Below are positions 17,617 through 28,105 of a DNA stretch of 50,843 bases, piece by piece. Both the position numbers and the translations under genes were made by a program. Each line of letters opens with the position of its first letter. Positions within the stretch are counted from its first letter, which is position 1. The notes under the pieces are model-generated. The model saw only the letters and a program-made list of their open reading frames with translations. It did no database searches and was not told the DNA's origin. Source of the stretch: Candidatus Dactylopiibacterium sp. (lineage in GTDB: Bacteria > Pseudomonadota > Gammaproteobacteria > Burkholderiales > Rhodocyclaceae); NCBI GenBank assembly GCA_031119555.1, contig JAVHXQ010000026.1:1-50843 (forward strand). Direction: 5' to 3'.

Positions 17617-18444
17617 TCAGGCCTCCTGCGCGCGCAGGCTGACGTCACCCGCGCCCACGAACAGGCGCAGGCCATCGGCCGTGATGAGTTCCAGCTCGCC
17701 CAGGGCGCTGACGTCGCCGCAGCGGCCCAGCAGGGTTTCGCCTTCGCTGCTGAGCTGGACGGGCTCGCCGCGCAGCGCGTTGCGCGCGTTCCAGTCGGCC
17801 TGGCAGGCGGCGAAGCCGTGCGTCGCGAAGCGATCCAGCGCGGGTGCGAGCAGGCCGAGCACGGCGCCGAGCACGCGCTCGCGCGCGAGGACGTGACCTT
17901 CGCTGGCGAGGCTGGTCCAGGCCTGGCCGATGCGCCCCGCCCAGGCGGGGTCGGGCGCGAGATTGAGGCCGATGCCGATCACCAGGGCCAGCCCGTCGCC
18001 GCCCGGGGCGACTTCGATGAGGATGCCGCCCAGCTTGTGGCGCGCGAGCCAGATGTCGTTGGGCCATTTGAGGGTGAGCCCGCTCACGCCCAGGGATTCG
18101 AGCGCGCGCGCCACGGCGACGCCGACGGCGAGGCTGAGCCCGGCCGGCGCGGTGCCCGCGGGCAGACGCCAGAGCAGGGAAAAGGTGAGGCTCGCGCCCG
18201 GCGTGGAGACCCAGCCACGGCCACGGCGGCCGCGCCCCGCGTTCTGGTGGTCGCAGACGAGCACGCTGCCCGAGGCGGCGCCCCGGCCGGCCCGCGCGAG
18301 CAGCTCGGTGTTGGTCGAGCTGCATTCGGCGACGTGGACGACGTCGAAACGCGGCCGGGCGGCGCCCAGCGCATTCAGCAGCAGGGGGTAGTCGAAGGAC
18401 GTGCCACGCGCGAAGGTGGCTGCGGGGGAAGAGCTGGGGGCCAT
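17617..18444 (-). CDS. birA: Biotin-[acetyl-CoA-carboxylase] ligase, monofunctional
   Basis: BirA activates biotin to biotinyl-AMP and transfers it to the lysine of AccB. The 275-aa protein has the substrate and ATP loops CSSTNTELL, the biotin-binding GRGRRGRGW motif, and 'LKWPNDIWL' with the ligase Lys. A small C-terminal SH3-like domain follows ('GEPVQLSSEGETLLGRCGDV'). It lacks the N-terminal winged-helix of E. coli BirA. By sequence it is therefore a plain ligase and not a bio-operon repressor. The first 30 residues are low-complexity, so the start could lie slightly downstream. It leads the birA-coaX-SPOR-coaE-zapD run. Confidence 0.93.
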   Translation of the reverse strand: MAPSSSPAATFARGTSFDYPLLLNALGAARPRFDVVHVAECSSTNTELLARAGRGAASGSVLVCDHQNAGRGRRGRGWVSTPGASLTFSLLWRLPAGTAPAGLSLAVGVAVARALESLGVSGLTLKWPNDIWLARHKLGGILIEVAPGGDGLALVIGIGLNLAPDPAWAGRIGQAWTSLASEGHVLARERVLGAVLGLLAPALDRFATHGFAACQADWNARNALRGEPVQLSSEGETLLGRCGDVSALGELELITADGLRLFVGAGDVSLRAQEA

Positions 18445-18530
18445 GAAACAGAACGGACAGGCGGGCGAATCGTGGCCCGGAGTCTATCCTGTCCGCGCCG
18501 CGAGGGCACGGGTCATGGCCCCGCGGGGCG

Positions 18531-19961
<1,431 letters not shown>

Positions 19962-20007
19962 TTGAATTGTTCCGTTATGTAGTCGTCGTTATCTCGGGCC
20001 TCGCTCA

Positions 20008-21084
20008 TCATGCCTGGGTGATCGGCAGGAGGATCGTGAAGCAGGTGCGCCCGGGGACGCTTTCCAGTTCGATGGTGCCCTGGTGCTGCTCGACGAAACT
20101 CTGCGCGATCGACAACCCCAGGCCTGTACCGCCTTCGCGGCCCGAGACAAGGGGGTAGAAGATCTTGTCCCGGATATCCACCGGAATGCCCGGCCCGTTG
20201 TCGATCACTTGCAATTCCAGTGCCAGCTTGTGGCGCCGCTTGGCGAGGGTGACCTGACGGGCAGCGCGTGTGCGCAGGGTGATGCTGCCGCTCTCCTGCA
20301 TCGCCTGGGCGGCGTTGCGCGAGATGTTGAGGATGGCCTGGATCAGCTGCTCGCGATCGGCCGTCAGCAGCGGCAGGCTCACGTCGTAATCGCGCCGCAC
20401 GGTGATGCCGGGGAACTCGGCCTGGATCAGCCGCAGCACGCGTTCGAGCACGTCATGCACGTTGACCACCGAGGGGTGCATCATGCGGTGGGAGTTGAGC
20501 AGGCGGTTCATGAGGTCCTGCAGGCGGTCGGCCTCGGCGATGATGACCTGCGTGTACTCGCGCCACTCGGGCGCGTCCAGCTCGCGTTCGAGCAGTTGCG
20601 CCGAGCCCCGGATGCCGCCCAGCGGGTTCTTGATCTCGTGGGCAAGATTGCGCACCAGCTCGCGGTTGACCTGCTGCTGCTCGGCGAGGCGTTCCTCGCG
20701 TGCCACCTTCAGCTGGGCATCGATGGGGCGGAACTCCAGCAGCAGGCGCGCGGGTGGCAACGAGACCGGCGTGGCCGTGCAATCGACGTGCAGCGCCTGG
20801 GCGTTGGGGCGCTTGATCGCCAGGTTCTGGCCGGTGTGGCTCCAGTTGTTCGCCAGCGCGTTGTCCAGCGCGGCCCAGAGCCCCGGCAGGTCTCCCAGCA
20901 GGGCCGACAGATGCTGGCCCATGCACTGCCGGCTGCTCAGGGCGAACAGGTGCTCGGCGGAGGGATTGACGTAGCAGATCGAGCGGTCGGCCGCGATCAT
21001 GACGACGGCCGAAGACAGGAGTTCCAGTCCGGCGGTGGATTGTGCGAAGGCGTCGGGAAGCGGGTTCAGGCTTGGAGGGCTCAT
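20008..21084 (-). CDS. ntrB: Nitrogen sensor histidine kinase NtrB
   Basis: NtrB is the cytoplasmic, PII-controlled kinase/phosphatase of NtrC. The preferred start is ATG 21084 (MSPPSLNPLP, 358 aa), although ATG 21099 adds five residues. An N-terminal PAS domain is seen ('GLELLSSAVVMIAADRSICY', then 'NPSAEHLFALS'). It is followed by the H box LAHEIKNPLGGIRG with the phospho-acceptor His, and by the N, G1 and G2 boxes of the ATPase domain (NISRNAAQAM, DNGPGIP, GGTGLGLSIA). There are no membrane segments, as expected. It is encoded between a DUF4124 gene and ntrC in the glnA-ntrBC region. Confidence 0.95.
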   Translation of the reverse strand: MSPPSLNPLPDAFAQSTAGLELLSSAVVMIAADRSICYVNPSAEHLFALSSRQCMGQHLSALLGDLPGLWAALDNALANNWSHTGQNLAIKRPNAQALHVDCTATPVSLPPARLLLEFRPIDAQLKVAREERLAEQQQVNRELVRNLAHEIKNPLGGIRGSAQLLERELDAPEWREYTQVIIAEADRLQDLMNRLLNSHRMMHPSVVNVHDVLERVLRLIQAEFPGITVRRDYDVSLPLLTADREQLIQAILNISRNAAQAMQESGSITLRTRAARQVTLAKRRHKLALELQVIDNGPGIPVDIRDKIFYPLVSGREGGTGLGLSIAQSFVEQHQGTIELESVPGRTCFTILLPITQA

Positions 21085-21147
21085 AGGGAGACAATGCAAG
21101 CAAGAAACATGCTGCCGGACTCCGGCGGCCGGCGGCGGGCCCGGGGA

Positions 21148-21627
21148 TCAGCGCAGGCGGCCGATTTCCTTGTTGAGCGCCTCGATGTTGCGCTCGTGCA
21201 GCGCGACCTTGTCCTTGAAAGGCTGGATGCGGTCGAGGAATTTCTGGTAATTGCGCTCGCCACCCTCGCGCACGGCTTCCTGCTCGGCCAGCGCCTTGCG
21301 CGCTTCTTCGAGCAGCTTGCGCTCGGCGTCGAGCTCGGTTTCGAGGATGCGGCGGCGGTCGTTGTCGCGCGCTTTCTGGGTGTCGGTGTCCACGCGCGGA
21401 AAGCTGGAAGGCGACGGCGTGGCAGGGCTGGCGCGGCGTTGCGGCGAGATCGTGGTGACGGGCTGCTCGCGCGTCATCATCGTGCAGCTGCGCCCCTTGC
21501 CGGCGGCGGGCTTTTCGTTGGTGTAGGTGACATGCCCGGCGTCGTCGGTGCACTTGAAGATATCTGCCTGAGCCGTGCCGGCGAGCAGGCCGGCACAGAG
21601 AAAGAACGCGGGCTTGAGCGGGTTCAT
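21148..21627 (-). CDS. DUF4124-domain exported protein
   Basis: The start ATG 21627 gives 159 aa with a signal peptide (FFLCAGLLAGTAQA). It is followed by the DUF4124 motif 'DIFKCTDDAGHVTYTNEKPA' just after the cleavage site. The rest is a charged coiled coil (about 75-155: 'ELDAERKLLEEARKALAEQE' and 'FKDKVALHERNIEALNKEI'). The product should be periplasmic. DUF4124 has no established function. The same kind of gene is often found between glnA and ntrB in betaproteobacteria. A nitrogen-related role is not shown by the sequence. Confidence 0.85.
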   Translation of the reverse strand: MNPLKPAFFLCAGLLAGTAQADIFKCTDDAGHVTYTNEKPAAGKGRSCTMMTREQPVTTISPQRRASPATPSPSSFPRVDTDTQKARDNDRRRILETELDAERKLLEEARKALAEQEAVREGGERNYQKFLDRIQPFKDKVALHERNIEALNKEIGRLR

Positions 21628-21725
21628 GGAAAGACCTGCGGATGGGCTGCCTGCAGTGTACGGGCGGAGGGGCAAAACGCAAGATGCTGCCGGACCGGCG
21701 TGGGCGCGGAGGTGGCGCGCGCAAG

Positions 21726-21752
21726 AAAAAAGGACGGGCCAGGCCCGTCCTT
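21726..21752 (-). terminator. Intrinsic terminator of glnA
   Basis: A perfect 11-bp inverted repeat AAGGACGGGCC / GGCCCGTCCTT is separated by one base (21730-21752). On the minus strand it is followed by a run of six T. It lies 41 bases after the glnA stop codon and would separate glnA from the DUF4124-ntrBC genes. Confidence 0.85.
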
Positions 21753-21793
21753 CTCTCACGCTGCGGAGCCGGAGCCCCGCGCCACGTCTCGCC

Positions 21794-23203
21794 TTACAGC
21801 GAGTAGTACATGTCGAACTCCACCGGGTGGGTGGTCATGCGGGTGCGATTCACTTCGCCCATCTTCAGCTCGATGTAGGCGTCGAGGAAATCGTTGCTGA
21901 ACACGCCGCCACGGGTCAGGAACTCGCGGTCCGCGTCCAGGGCCGCCAGGGCTTCTTCCAGCGAAGCGCAGACGGTCGGGATCTTCGCGTCTTCTTCGGG
22001 CGGCAGGTCGTACAGGTTCTTGTCGGCGGCTTCGCCCGGGTGGATCTTGTTCTGCACGCCATCCAGACCGGCCATCAGCAGCGCCGAGAAAGCCAGGTAC
22101 GGGTTGGCCAGCGGGTCCGGGAAGCGCGTTTCGATGCGGCGCGCCTTGTCGGACTGCACGTGCGGGATGCGGATCGAGGCCGAGCGGTTGCGGGCCGAGT
22201 AGGCCAGCTTGACCGGTGCTTCGAAGTGCGGCACGAGGCGCTTGTAGGAGTTGGTGCCCGGGTTGGTGATGGCGTTCAGCGCCTTGGCGTGCTTGATGAT
22301 GCCGCCGATGTAGTACAGCGCGAACTCGGACAGGCCGGCGTAGCCGTTGCCCGCGAAGAGGTTCTTGCCATCCTTCCAGACGGACTGGTGCACGTGCATG
22401 CCGGAGCCGTTGTCGCCGACGATGGGCTTGGGCATGAAGGTGGCGGTCTTGCCGTACTGGTGCGCGACGTTGTGCACGACGTACTTCAGGGTCTGCGTCC
22501 AGTCGGCGCGCTGCACCAGGGTGCTGAACTTGGTGCCGATCTCGTTCTGGCCGGCGGTCGCCACTTCGTGGTGGAACACTTCGACGGGGATGCCCAGCTC
22601 TTCGAGGATCAGCACCATGGAGGCGCGGATGTCCTGGTGGCTGTCAACCGGGGGCACCGGGAAGTAGCCGCCCTTGACGGTGGGACGGTGGCCGATGTTG
22701 TTGCCGTCCATTTCCTTGGCGGAGGACCAGGCGCCTTCTTCCGAGCTGATCTTGACGAAGCAGCCGGACATGTCCGCGCCCCAGCTCACGCCGTCGAAGA
22801 TGAAGAATTCGGGTTCCGGGCCGAAGAAGGCGGTGTCGCCCAGGCCGGAGGACTTCAGATAGGCTTCGGCGCGCTTGGCGATGGAGCGCGGATCGCGGTC
22901 GTACCCCTTGCCGTCGGACGGCTCGATCACGTCACAGGTGATGAACACGGTGGTTTCATCGTAGAAGGGATCGACCTTGGCCGTCGACGCATCCGGCGAC
23001 AGCAGCATGTCGGAGGCCTGGATACCCTTCCAGCCTGCGATGGAGGAGCCGTCAAAAGCGTGACCGTGTTCGAACCACTCTTCATCGACCACGTGCGAAG
23101 GAATCGTGACGTGTTGTTCCTTGCCGCGGGTATCGGTGAAGCGCAGGTCCACGAACTTGGCGTCGCTTTCCTTGATCAGCTTGAGTACGTCTTGAGGGGT
23201 CAT
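21794..23203 (-). CDS. glnA: Glutamine synthetase type I
   Basis: GlnA makes glutamine from glutamate, ammonia and ATP as a cytoplasmic dodecamer. ATG 23203 gives 469 aa, the standard GSI length. It is preceded by AGGAGTGAG and begins [13 protein letters not shown]. Visible signatures include FDGSSIAGW, '[10 protein letters not shown]' with the ATP site, and 'NRSASIRIP'. The NLYDLPPEE segment carries the adenylylation Tyr near residue 398, so control by GlnE is expected. Transcription probably starts from the sigma54 promoter at 23289-23304 under NtrC. A strong terminator follows the gene. Confidence 0.98.
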   Translation of the reverse strand: MTPQDVLKLIKESDAKFVDLRFTDTRGKEQHVTIPSHVVDEEWFEHGHAFDGSSIAGWKGIQASDMLLSPDASTAKVDPFYDETTVFITCDVIEPSDGKGYDRDPRSIAKRAEAYLKSSGLGDTAFFGPEPEFFIFDGVSWGADMSGCFVKISSEEGAWSSAKEMDGNNIGHRPTVKGGYFPVPPVDSHQDIRASMVLILEELGIPVEVFHHEVATAGQNEIGTKFSTLVQRADWTQTLKYVVHNVAHQYGKTATFMPKPIVGDNGSGMHVHQSVWKDGKNLFAGNGYAGLSEFALYYIGGIIKHAKALNAITNPGTNSYKRLVPHFEAPVKLAYSARNRSASIRIPHVQSDKARRIETRFPDPLANPYLAFSALLMAGLDGVQNKIHPGEAADKNLYDLPPEEDAKIPTVCASLEEALAALDADREFLTRGGVFSNDFLDAYIELKMGEVNRTRMTTHPVEFDMYYSL

Positions 23204-23288
23204 TTCAATCTCACTCCTGGGATGTTGAACCGAGATGGGGAGCTGTCCGCGGCTGCACCGGGCGACAGCCCTGAACACAAAGGCTGCA

Positions 23289-23304
23289 AGCACGGATCAT
23301 GCCA
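23289..23304 (-). promoter_or_regulatory. Sigma54 -24/-12 promoter of glnA
   Basis: Read on the minus strand the sequence is TGGCATGATCCGTGCT. It has GG and GC at the required 10-base spacing and five of six bases of the TGGCAC -24 element. The predicted start of transcription is near 23278, about 75 bases before the glnA ATG. Confidence 0.8.
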
Positions 23305-23413
23305 CGGGATACCGTTCCTGCTTCGCCAAGTGGGCGCCGCAAGCAGCGGCCAGCCCGCGCGAAGCCGGAAAGATTGTGCCACAAGGCCGCAGGCAGAATG
23401 TGGTGCAGACATT

Positions 23414-23430
23414 GGCACCAATCTGGTGCG
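23414..23430. promoter_or_regulatory. NtrC-binding site (enhancer) for glnA
   Basis: The 17-mer GGCACCAATCTGGTGCG contains GCAC-N7-GTGC, the palindromic NtrC consensus, and differs from GCACCAAAATGGTGC only in two central bases. Its centre is about 144 bases upstream of the predicted glnA start, matching the enhancer distance known for enteric glnA. A GGTGCA half-site at 23402-23407 may be part of a second weak site. Confidence 0.8.
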
Positions 23431-23526
23431 AATGCTGGCGTCGCCGCACCGGAATGGTGAAGTGCCGCCTGCGTGGGCGTCGCCCCCTATACTGGCAGCT
23501 CCTTCCGGCCTTCTCGTGAGTTCTCC

Positions 23527-23979
23527 ATGCAGACGCTTAGCGACATCCTGAACCTTGCGCGCGAGCGCGCGGAAAAGACCCGCCTGCCCTATGCCGGCGC
23601 CCTGACGCCGCAGGAGGCCAGTGAGGTGCTGCGCCTCGCGCCGGGCGCCCGGCTCGTCGATGTGCGCACGCGCGCCGAGCTCGACTGGGTGGGGCGCATT
23701 CCCGGCGCGGCGGAAATCGAATGGAACGCGTGGCCGGGCGGCGTGCCGAACGCGCACTTCCTCGTCGATCTCGCCCGGCAGATCGACCCCGAGGCCCTGC
23801 TGATGTTCATCTGCCGCAGCGGGGCGCGTTCGCACAACGCCGCGATGGCGGCCACCGAGGCCGGCTTTACGGCGTGCTACAACGTCCTCGAAGGTTTCGA
23901 GGGCGACAAGGACGCCAACGGCCACCGCGGCCGCATCGGCGGCTGGCGGCACGCCGGGCTGCCGTGGTTCCAGTCCTGA
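23527..23979 (+). CDS. Rhodanese-like sulfurtransferase
   Basis: This is a 150-aa single-domain rhodanese. It has the family's DVRTRAELDWVGRIPGA segment (residues 45-61) and the active-site loop CRSGARS with Cys96. After an N-terminal helix, the remaining sequence fits the alpha/beta rhodanese fold to the end. Rhodaneses carry a persulfide on the active Cys and pass sulfur to an acceptor; the partner here is unknown. There is no signal peptide, so it is cytoplasmic. It is divergent from glnA and lies 141 bases upstream of nadA, so it may share transcription with it. NadA itself is an Fe-S protein, but a link is only a guess. Confidence 0.9.
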   Translation: MQTLSDILNLARERAEKTRLPYAGALTPQEASEVLRLAPGARLVDVRTRAELDWVGRIPGAAEIEWNAWPGGVPNAHFLVDLARQIDPEALLMFICRSGARSHNAAMAATEAGFTACYNVLEGFEGDKDANGHRGRIGGWRHAGLPWFQS

Positions 23980-24120
23980 GGACCGGCGCGGCGCGCGCTG
24001 GCCGGCCGGCGTTTCACGCGCGCCTGTGTGTGCGCGCAGGAAGCCGCTAGAATCCGGCTTCGTGCGCGCGGCTGGCCGCGTTTGTCCGCACCCTCCCTTT
24101 TTCTCCCCGAAGCCCGAAGC

Positions 24121-25221
24121 ATGCAGACGTCCCCCATTTCGTTCGATCCGTTCAGCCACCTCAAGGATGCCGAGGCGCACGAGCGCATCCGCGCCGCCCG
24201 CCAGAAGCTCGGCGATCGCGCCGTGCTGCTCGTCCATCACTACCAGCGGGCGGACGTGTACCAGCATCGCGATCTGACGGGCGACTCGCTCAAGCTGTCG
24301 CGCCTGGCCGGGCAGACCGATGCCGAGTACATCGTGTTCTGCGGCGTGCATTTCATGGCCGAAGTGGCGGACATCCTCTCCAAGCCCGAGCAGATCGCGA
24401 TCCTGCCCGATCTCGCGGCGGGGTGCTCGATGGCCGACATGGCGAATCTCGCCAAGGTGGAGCGGTGCTGGCGCGAGTTGCGCGAAGTGCTGGGCACGCC
24501 CGACAGCGTGGTCACGCCGGTCACCTACATCAACTCGGCGGCCGACCTGAAGGCGTTTTGCGGCGAGCATGGCGGCATCGTGTGCACCTCCAGCAACGCG
24601 CCGAAGATCCTCGACTGGGCGTTCGCCCGCCGCGAGAAGATCCTGTTTTTCCCCGATCAGCATCTGGGCCGCTGGTCTGGCCACAAGATGGGCATCCCGC
24701 TCGACGACATGGTGGTGTGGGACCCCGACCTGCCCTATGGCGGCCTCACCCACGAGCAGATCCGCCGTGCCCGCATGCTGCTGTGGAAGGGGCACTGTTC
24801 GGTGCACCAGATGTTCCAGCCCGCGCACATCGCGGCCTGGCGCAAGCAGTATCCGGATGGCATCGTGATCTCGCACCCGGAATCCGCGTTCGAGGTCTGC
24901 GCCGCGTCGGACTACGTCGGCTCCACCGAGTACATCCTCAAGACCGTCAAGGACGCCGCGCCGGGCACGAAATGGCTCGTCGGCACCGAGCTGAATCTGG
25001 TCAGCCGGCTGGCCGAGGAGGTGCGCGACGAAGGCAAGCTCGTGCAGTTCATGTCGCCCATGGTGTGCATGTGCTCGACCATGCAGCGCATCGATCCGCA
25101 GCACCTGGCCTGGACGCTGGAGAACCTTGCCGAGGGGCGCGTGGTCAATCGCATCAGCGTGCCTGCCCACGAGGCCGATCTCGCAAGACTCTCGCTCGAG
25201 CGCATGCTGGAGGTCTCCTGA
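24121..25221 (+). CDS. nadA: Quinolinate synthase
   Basis: NadA condenses iminoaspartate with dihydroxyacetone phosphate to quinolinate for NAD synthesis, using a [4Fe-4S] cluster. ATG 24121 gives 366 aa. The three repeated NadA domains are recognisable. Cluster ligands are most likely Cys102 (AAGCSMAD), Cys226 (KGHCSVHQ) and one of Cys316/Cys318 (VCMCSTM). Other landmarks are 'LLVHHYQRADV', 'CGVHFMAEVADI' and 'FFPDQHLGRW'. An open frame extends upstream to 24028 but is Arg-rich and not part of the family. nadB and nadC are not in the window. The EEP gene follows by 18 bases. Confidence 0.96.
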   Translation: MQTSPISFDPFSHLKDAEAHERIRAARQKLGDRAVLLVHHYQRADVYQHRDLTGDSLKLSRLAGQTDAEYIVFCGVHFMAEVADILSKPEQIAILPDLAAGCSMADMANLAKVERCWRELREVLGTPDSVVTPVTYINSAADLKAFCGEHGGIVCTSSNAPKILDWAFARREKILFFPDQHLGRWSGHKMGIPLDDMVVWDPDLPYGGLTHEQIRRARMLLWKGHCSVHQMFQPAHIAAWRKQYPDGIVISHPESAFEVCAASDYVGSTEYILKTVKDAAPGTKWLVGTELNLVSRLAEEVRDEGKLVQFMSPMVCMCSTMQRIDPQHLAWTLENLAEGRVVNRISVPAHEADLARLSLERMLEVS

Positions 25222-25239
25222 GCCGGCCCCCGTCCGCCC

Positions 25240-25989
25240 ATGTCACATCGCCTGCGCATCTGCTCCTACAACATCCATAAAGGTTTTTCGCAGCTCAATC
25301 GCCACATGGTGATTCACGAACTGCGCGACAAGCTGCAGGCGCTGGACCCCGACATCGCGTTGCTGCAGGAAGTGCAGGGCCTGCACCTGAAACACCAGCG
25401 GCGCCATGCCAACTGGCCGGAGCTGCCCCAGCACGAATTTCTCGCGGGCGACGCGCTGCATGCGGCCTACGGCGGCAACGCGGCCTACGACCACGGCCAC
25501 CACGGCAACGCGGTGCTGTCGCGTTACCCCATCCTGCATTCGACCAACCATGACGTGAGCCTGTACCGGCTGGAGCGGCGCGGCATCCTTCACTGCGAGG
25601 TGGAACTGCCCGCCGGCGGGCCTCGCGTGCATTGCCTGTGCGCGCACCTCTCGCTCACCGAGGGCCAGCGCCGGCGCCAGCTGCGCGCGATGGCCGACTA
25701 CGTCGAGCGCGAGATCCCGCCCCGCGCGCCGCTGCTGATCGCGGGCGATTTCAACGACTGGCGCGGCACCGCGAGCCACTGGCTGGAACGCCGGCTGGGG
25801 CTCGTCGAAGCCTTCACGGCGCTGCATGGCCTGCCGGCCCGCTCGTTTCCCGCGCGCATGCCGGTGCTGCGGCTGGACCGGGTCTATCTGCGCGGCATCC
25901 AGCCCGTATCGGCCACTGTGCTGTGGGGCGCCCAATGGGTGGGGCTGTCGGATCACGCGCCGCTGTCGGTCGAAGTGCTGGTCTCATGA
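25240..25989 (+). CDS. Endonuclease/exonuclease/phosphatase (EEP) family protein
   Basis: This 249-aa protein has the EEP-fold metal and catalytic motifs: YNIHKGF near the N-terminus, LLQEVQG (metal-binding Glu), GNAVLSRYP, IAGDFNDWRG (catalytic Asp and Asn) and the terminal LSDHAPLSVE His. Family members hydrolyse phosphodiester bonds in nucleic acids, lipids or inositol phosphates. It overlaps clsB by the ATGA stop/start pair. As in other proteobacteria where an EEP gene precedes clsB, a phospholipid-related role is reasonable but unproven. There is no signal peptide or membrane segment, so it is cytosolic. It may be cotranscribed with nadA. Confidence 0.9.
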   Translation: MSHRLRICSYNIHKGFSQLNRHMVIHELRDKLQALDPDIALLQEVQGLHLKHQRRHANWPELPQHEFLAGDALHAAYGGNAAYDHGHHGNAVLSRYPILHSTNHDVSLYRLERRGILHCEVELPAGGPRVHCLCAHLSLTEGQRRRQLRAMADYVEREIPPRAPLLIAGDFNDWRGTASHWLERRLGLVEAFTALHGLPARSFPARMPVLRLDRVYLRGIQPVSATVLWGAQWVGLSDHAPLSVEVLVS

Positions 25990-27149
25990 AGAGCCGTCCG
26001 CTGGGCGGCAACCAGATCGACCTCCTGCGCGACGGGACGGAATACTTCCCCGCGCTGGTCGAAGCCATCGCGGCGGCGCGGCGCGAGGTGCTGCTCGAAA
26101 CCTACATCTTCGAATCCGATGCCACCGGTCTTGCCGTGATGCAGGCCCTGCGCGACGCGGCGGCGCGCGGCGTAATCGTGCGCGTGCTCGTCGACGGCTT
26201 CGGCGCGGCGCAGTTCGTCACGCGCTGGGTGGAGCCGCTCGGGCGCGACGGCGTCGAGGTGCAGGTGTTCCGGCGCGAGCTGCGTCTCTTCGCCTTGCGC
26301 CGCCACCGCCTGCGCCGCATGCATCGCAAGCTGGCGCTCGTGGATGGCGAGGTCGCCTTCGTGGGCGGAATCAACGTCATCGACGACGTCGATGCGCGCG
26401 CGCCGGCGCCGCCGCGCTTCGACTTCGCCGTGCGCGTGCGCGGGCCGCTCGTGATGCGCATCCACGCCGCGATGGCCCGCCTGTGGCGGCTCGTGTCATG
26501 GGCGAGCCTGCGTCGCCGGCCGGTGTTCCAGAACTGGGTGACGCCGGCGCGCCGGCGCGTGGGCGACATGCGCGCCGAGTTTCTCGTGCGCGACAACCTG
26601 CGCCATCGGCGCGACATCGAGACCGCTTACGTGGCCGCGATCCGCCGCGCACGCGAGGACATCCTGATCGCCAACGCGTATTTCTTTCCCGGGCGCGCTT
26701 TCAGTCGCGCGCTGACCGACGCGGCCGCGCGCGGCGTGCGCGTGCGCGTGCTGCTGCAAGGCAAGGTCGAATACTGGCTGCAGTATCACGCCTGCCGCGT
26801 GCTCTATCCGCATCTCGTGCGCGACGGCGTGGAGGTGATCGAATACCGCAAGAGCTTCCTGCACGCCAAGGTGGCGGTCATTGATGGCACGTGGGCCACG
26901 GTCGGCTCCAGCAACATCGATCCTTTCAGCCTGCTGCTCGCGCGCGAAGCGAACGTCGTCGTCCATGACGCGGGCTTCACCGCCACGCTGCGCGAGGCGC
27001 TCGAGCACGCCATCGCGGAGGGCGGAGTGGAGCTCACGGCCGACCACTGGGTGCGTCTGGGCTGGTGGCAGCGCCTGATCGACTGGGCTGCCTACGGCTT
27101 CGTGCGCGTGATGATGGGGGTTGCGGGGCTCACGCGCGCGGCCGACTGA
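25986..27149 (+). CDS. clsB: Cardiolipin synthase ClsB
   Basis: ATG 25986 overlaps the previous stop as ATGA and gives 387 aa. Two phospholipase-D HKD motifs are present: HRKLALVDGEVAFVGG in the first half and HAKVAVIDGTWATVGSSN in the second. ClsB makes cardiolipin from phosphatidylglycerol at the inner membrane and lacks the N-terminal transmembrane hairpin of ClsA, as here. Basic stretches ('RLFALRRHRLRRMHRKL') suit peripheral membrane binding, and the C-terminus has an amphipathic hydrophobic stretch. It ends 11 bases before the convergent gluQ gene. Confidence 0.93.
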   Translation: MKSRPLGGNQIDLLRDGTEYFPALVEAIAAARREVLLETYIFESDATGLAVMQALRDAAARGVIVRVLVDGFGAAQFVTRWVEPLGRDGVEVQVFRRELRLFALRRHRLRRMHRKLALVDGEVAFVGGINVIDDVDARAPAPPRFDFAVRVRGPLVMRIHAAMARLWRLVSWASLRRRPVFQNWVTPARRRVGDMRAEFLVRDNLRHRRDIETAYVAAIRRAREDILIANAYFFPGRAFSRALTDAAARGVRVRVLLQGKVEYWLQYHACRVLYPHLVRDGVEVIEYRKSFLHAKVAVIDGTWATVGSSNIDPFSLLLAREANVVVHDAGFTATLREALEHAIAEGGVELTADHWVRLGWWQRLIDWAAYGFVRVMMGVAGLTRAAD

Positions 27150-27160
27150 AGGCGCGCCGC

Positions 27161-28105
27161 TCAGGCAACGATGCTGCGCTGGCGCGGCACGCGCGAGAGT
27201 TGCCAGTGCGCCTCCGCCCAGGCCCAGATTTCGGCGGGCGCGGCGCGTGCGAGCCCGTCGGGCGGCGCTTGCCCGAGCAGGCCGAGGGCATGCACGAGCG
27301 CGCGCGCCGGGGCGGCGGGATCGAGCGGCGCGGCAAGCGTCTGCTTGGAGAGCTTCTCGCCAGCGGCGTTGGTCAGGACGGGCAGGTGGGCGTAGGCCGG
27401 GTGCGGCGCCCCGAGCAGATGCTGCAGATGCAGCTGGCGGCCCGTGGAATCCAGCAGATCGGCGCCCCGCACGACGTGGGTCACGCCCTGCCAGGCGTCG
27501 TCCACGACGACCGCGAGCTGGTAGGCGAACTGCCCGTCGGCGCGCAGCAGCACGAAGTCGCCCACGATCTGTCCGACCTCTTCGCATTGAGGCCCCTGTA
27601 TCGCATCCGTCCAGCGGAGCTGGCCGGCGCCGGTACGGCAGCGCCAGGCGCGCGCGGGGCGTCCGGGCGGAAGACCGGCGCGGCAGGTGCCGGGGTAGCG
27701 ATGCGAGCCGTCGGGCGCGAGCAGCGCCGAGTCGGCGATCTCCCGGCGCGTGCACGCGCAGGGGTAGGCCGCGCCCGCCTCCAGCAGTGCCTCCAGCGCG
27801 GCGCGGTAGGCATCCAGGCGCTGGCTTTGCCACACGAGTTCTCCGTCCCACGCAAAGCCGAAGGCTTCGAGCTGGGCGAGGATGGTCCGGGCGGCGCCGG
27901 GGCGCGTGCGCGGCGCGTCCACGTCTTCCATGCGCAGCAGCCAGCGGCCTTGGTGCGCGCGCGCCTCCAGGCAGGAGGCCAGCGCGGCCACGAGCGAGCC
28001 CAGGTGCAGGGGGCCGGTGGGAGAAGGCGCGAAGCGGCCTGCGTAAGCGGGGGCTGGCGCGGCTTCAGGCGTTGGGGTGGGGGGCGGTTCCGCCGAGCAG
28101 GGCAT
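27161..28105 (-). CDS. gluQ: Glutamyl-Q tRNA(Asp) synthetase
   Basis: GluQRS is a shortened glutamyl-tRNA synthetase without an anticodon-binding domain. It attaches glutamate to queuosine at position 34 of tRNA-Asp. The 314-aa protein has the class I HIGH-type motif PSPTGPLHLGSL, a zinc-binding CACTRREI with a later YPGTC, and KLSKQ in place of KMSKS. All of these fit the family, and the length is close to the usual 300 residues. The first 17 residues are Pro-rich, and the gene start overlaps the end of the receiver gene by 41 bases, so the true start may be slightly later. Confidence 0.93.
   Translation of the reverse strand: MPCSAEPPPTPTPEAAPAPAYAGRFAPSPTGPLHLGSLVAALASCLEARAHQGRWLLRMEDVDAPRTRPGAARTILAQLEAFGFAWDGELVWQSQRLDAYRAALEALLEAGAAYPCACTRREIADSALLAPDGSHRYPGTCRAGLPPGRPARAWRCRTGAGQLRWTDAIQGPQCEEVGQIVGDFVLLRADGQFAYQLAVVVDDAWQGVTHVVRGADLLDSTGRQLHLQHLLGAPHPAYAHLPVLTNAAGEKLSKQTLAAPLDPAAPARALVHALGLLGQAPPDGLARAAPAEIWAWAEAHWQLSRVPRQRSIVA

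Larger units (their letters stand above)
23204..23526. other. Divergent regulatory region, glnA / rhodanese
   Basis: This 323-base gap has no gene. On the minus strand it holds the glnA ribosome-binding site, a leader of about 75 bases, a sigma54 element and an NtrC site. The promoter for the rhodanese gene at 23527 must also lie here or overlap it, but I could not place it. Confidence 0.7.

Noticed and set aside
18454-18495. CGGACAG / CTGTCCG inverted repeat before birA
   Set aside because: The 28-base spacer and 7-base arms are too weak to call an operator or terminator, and this BirA lacks a DNA-binding domain.
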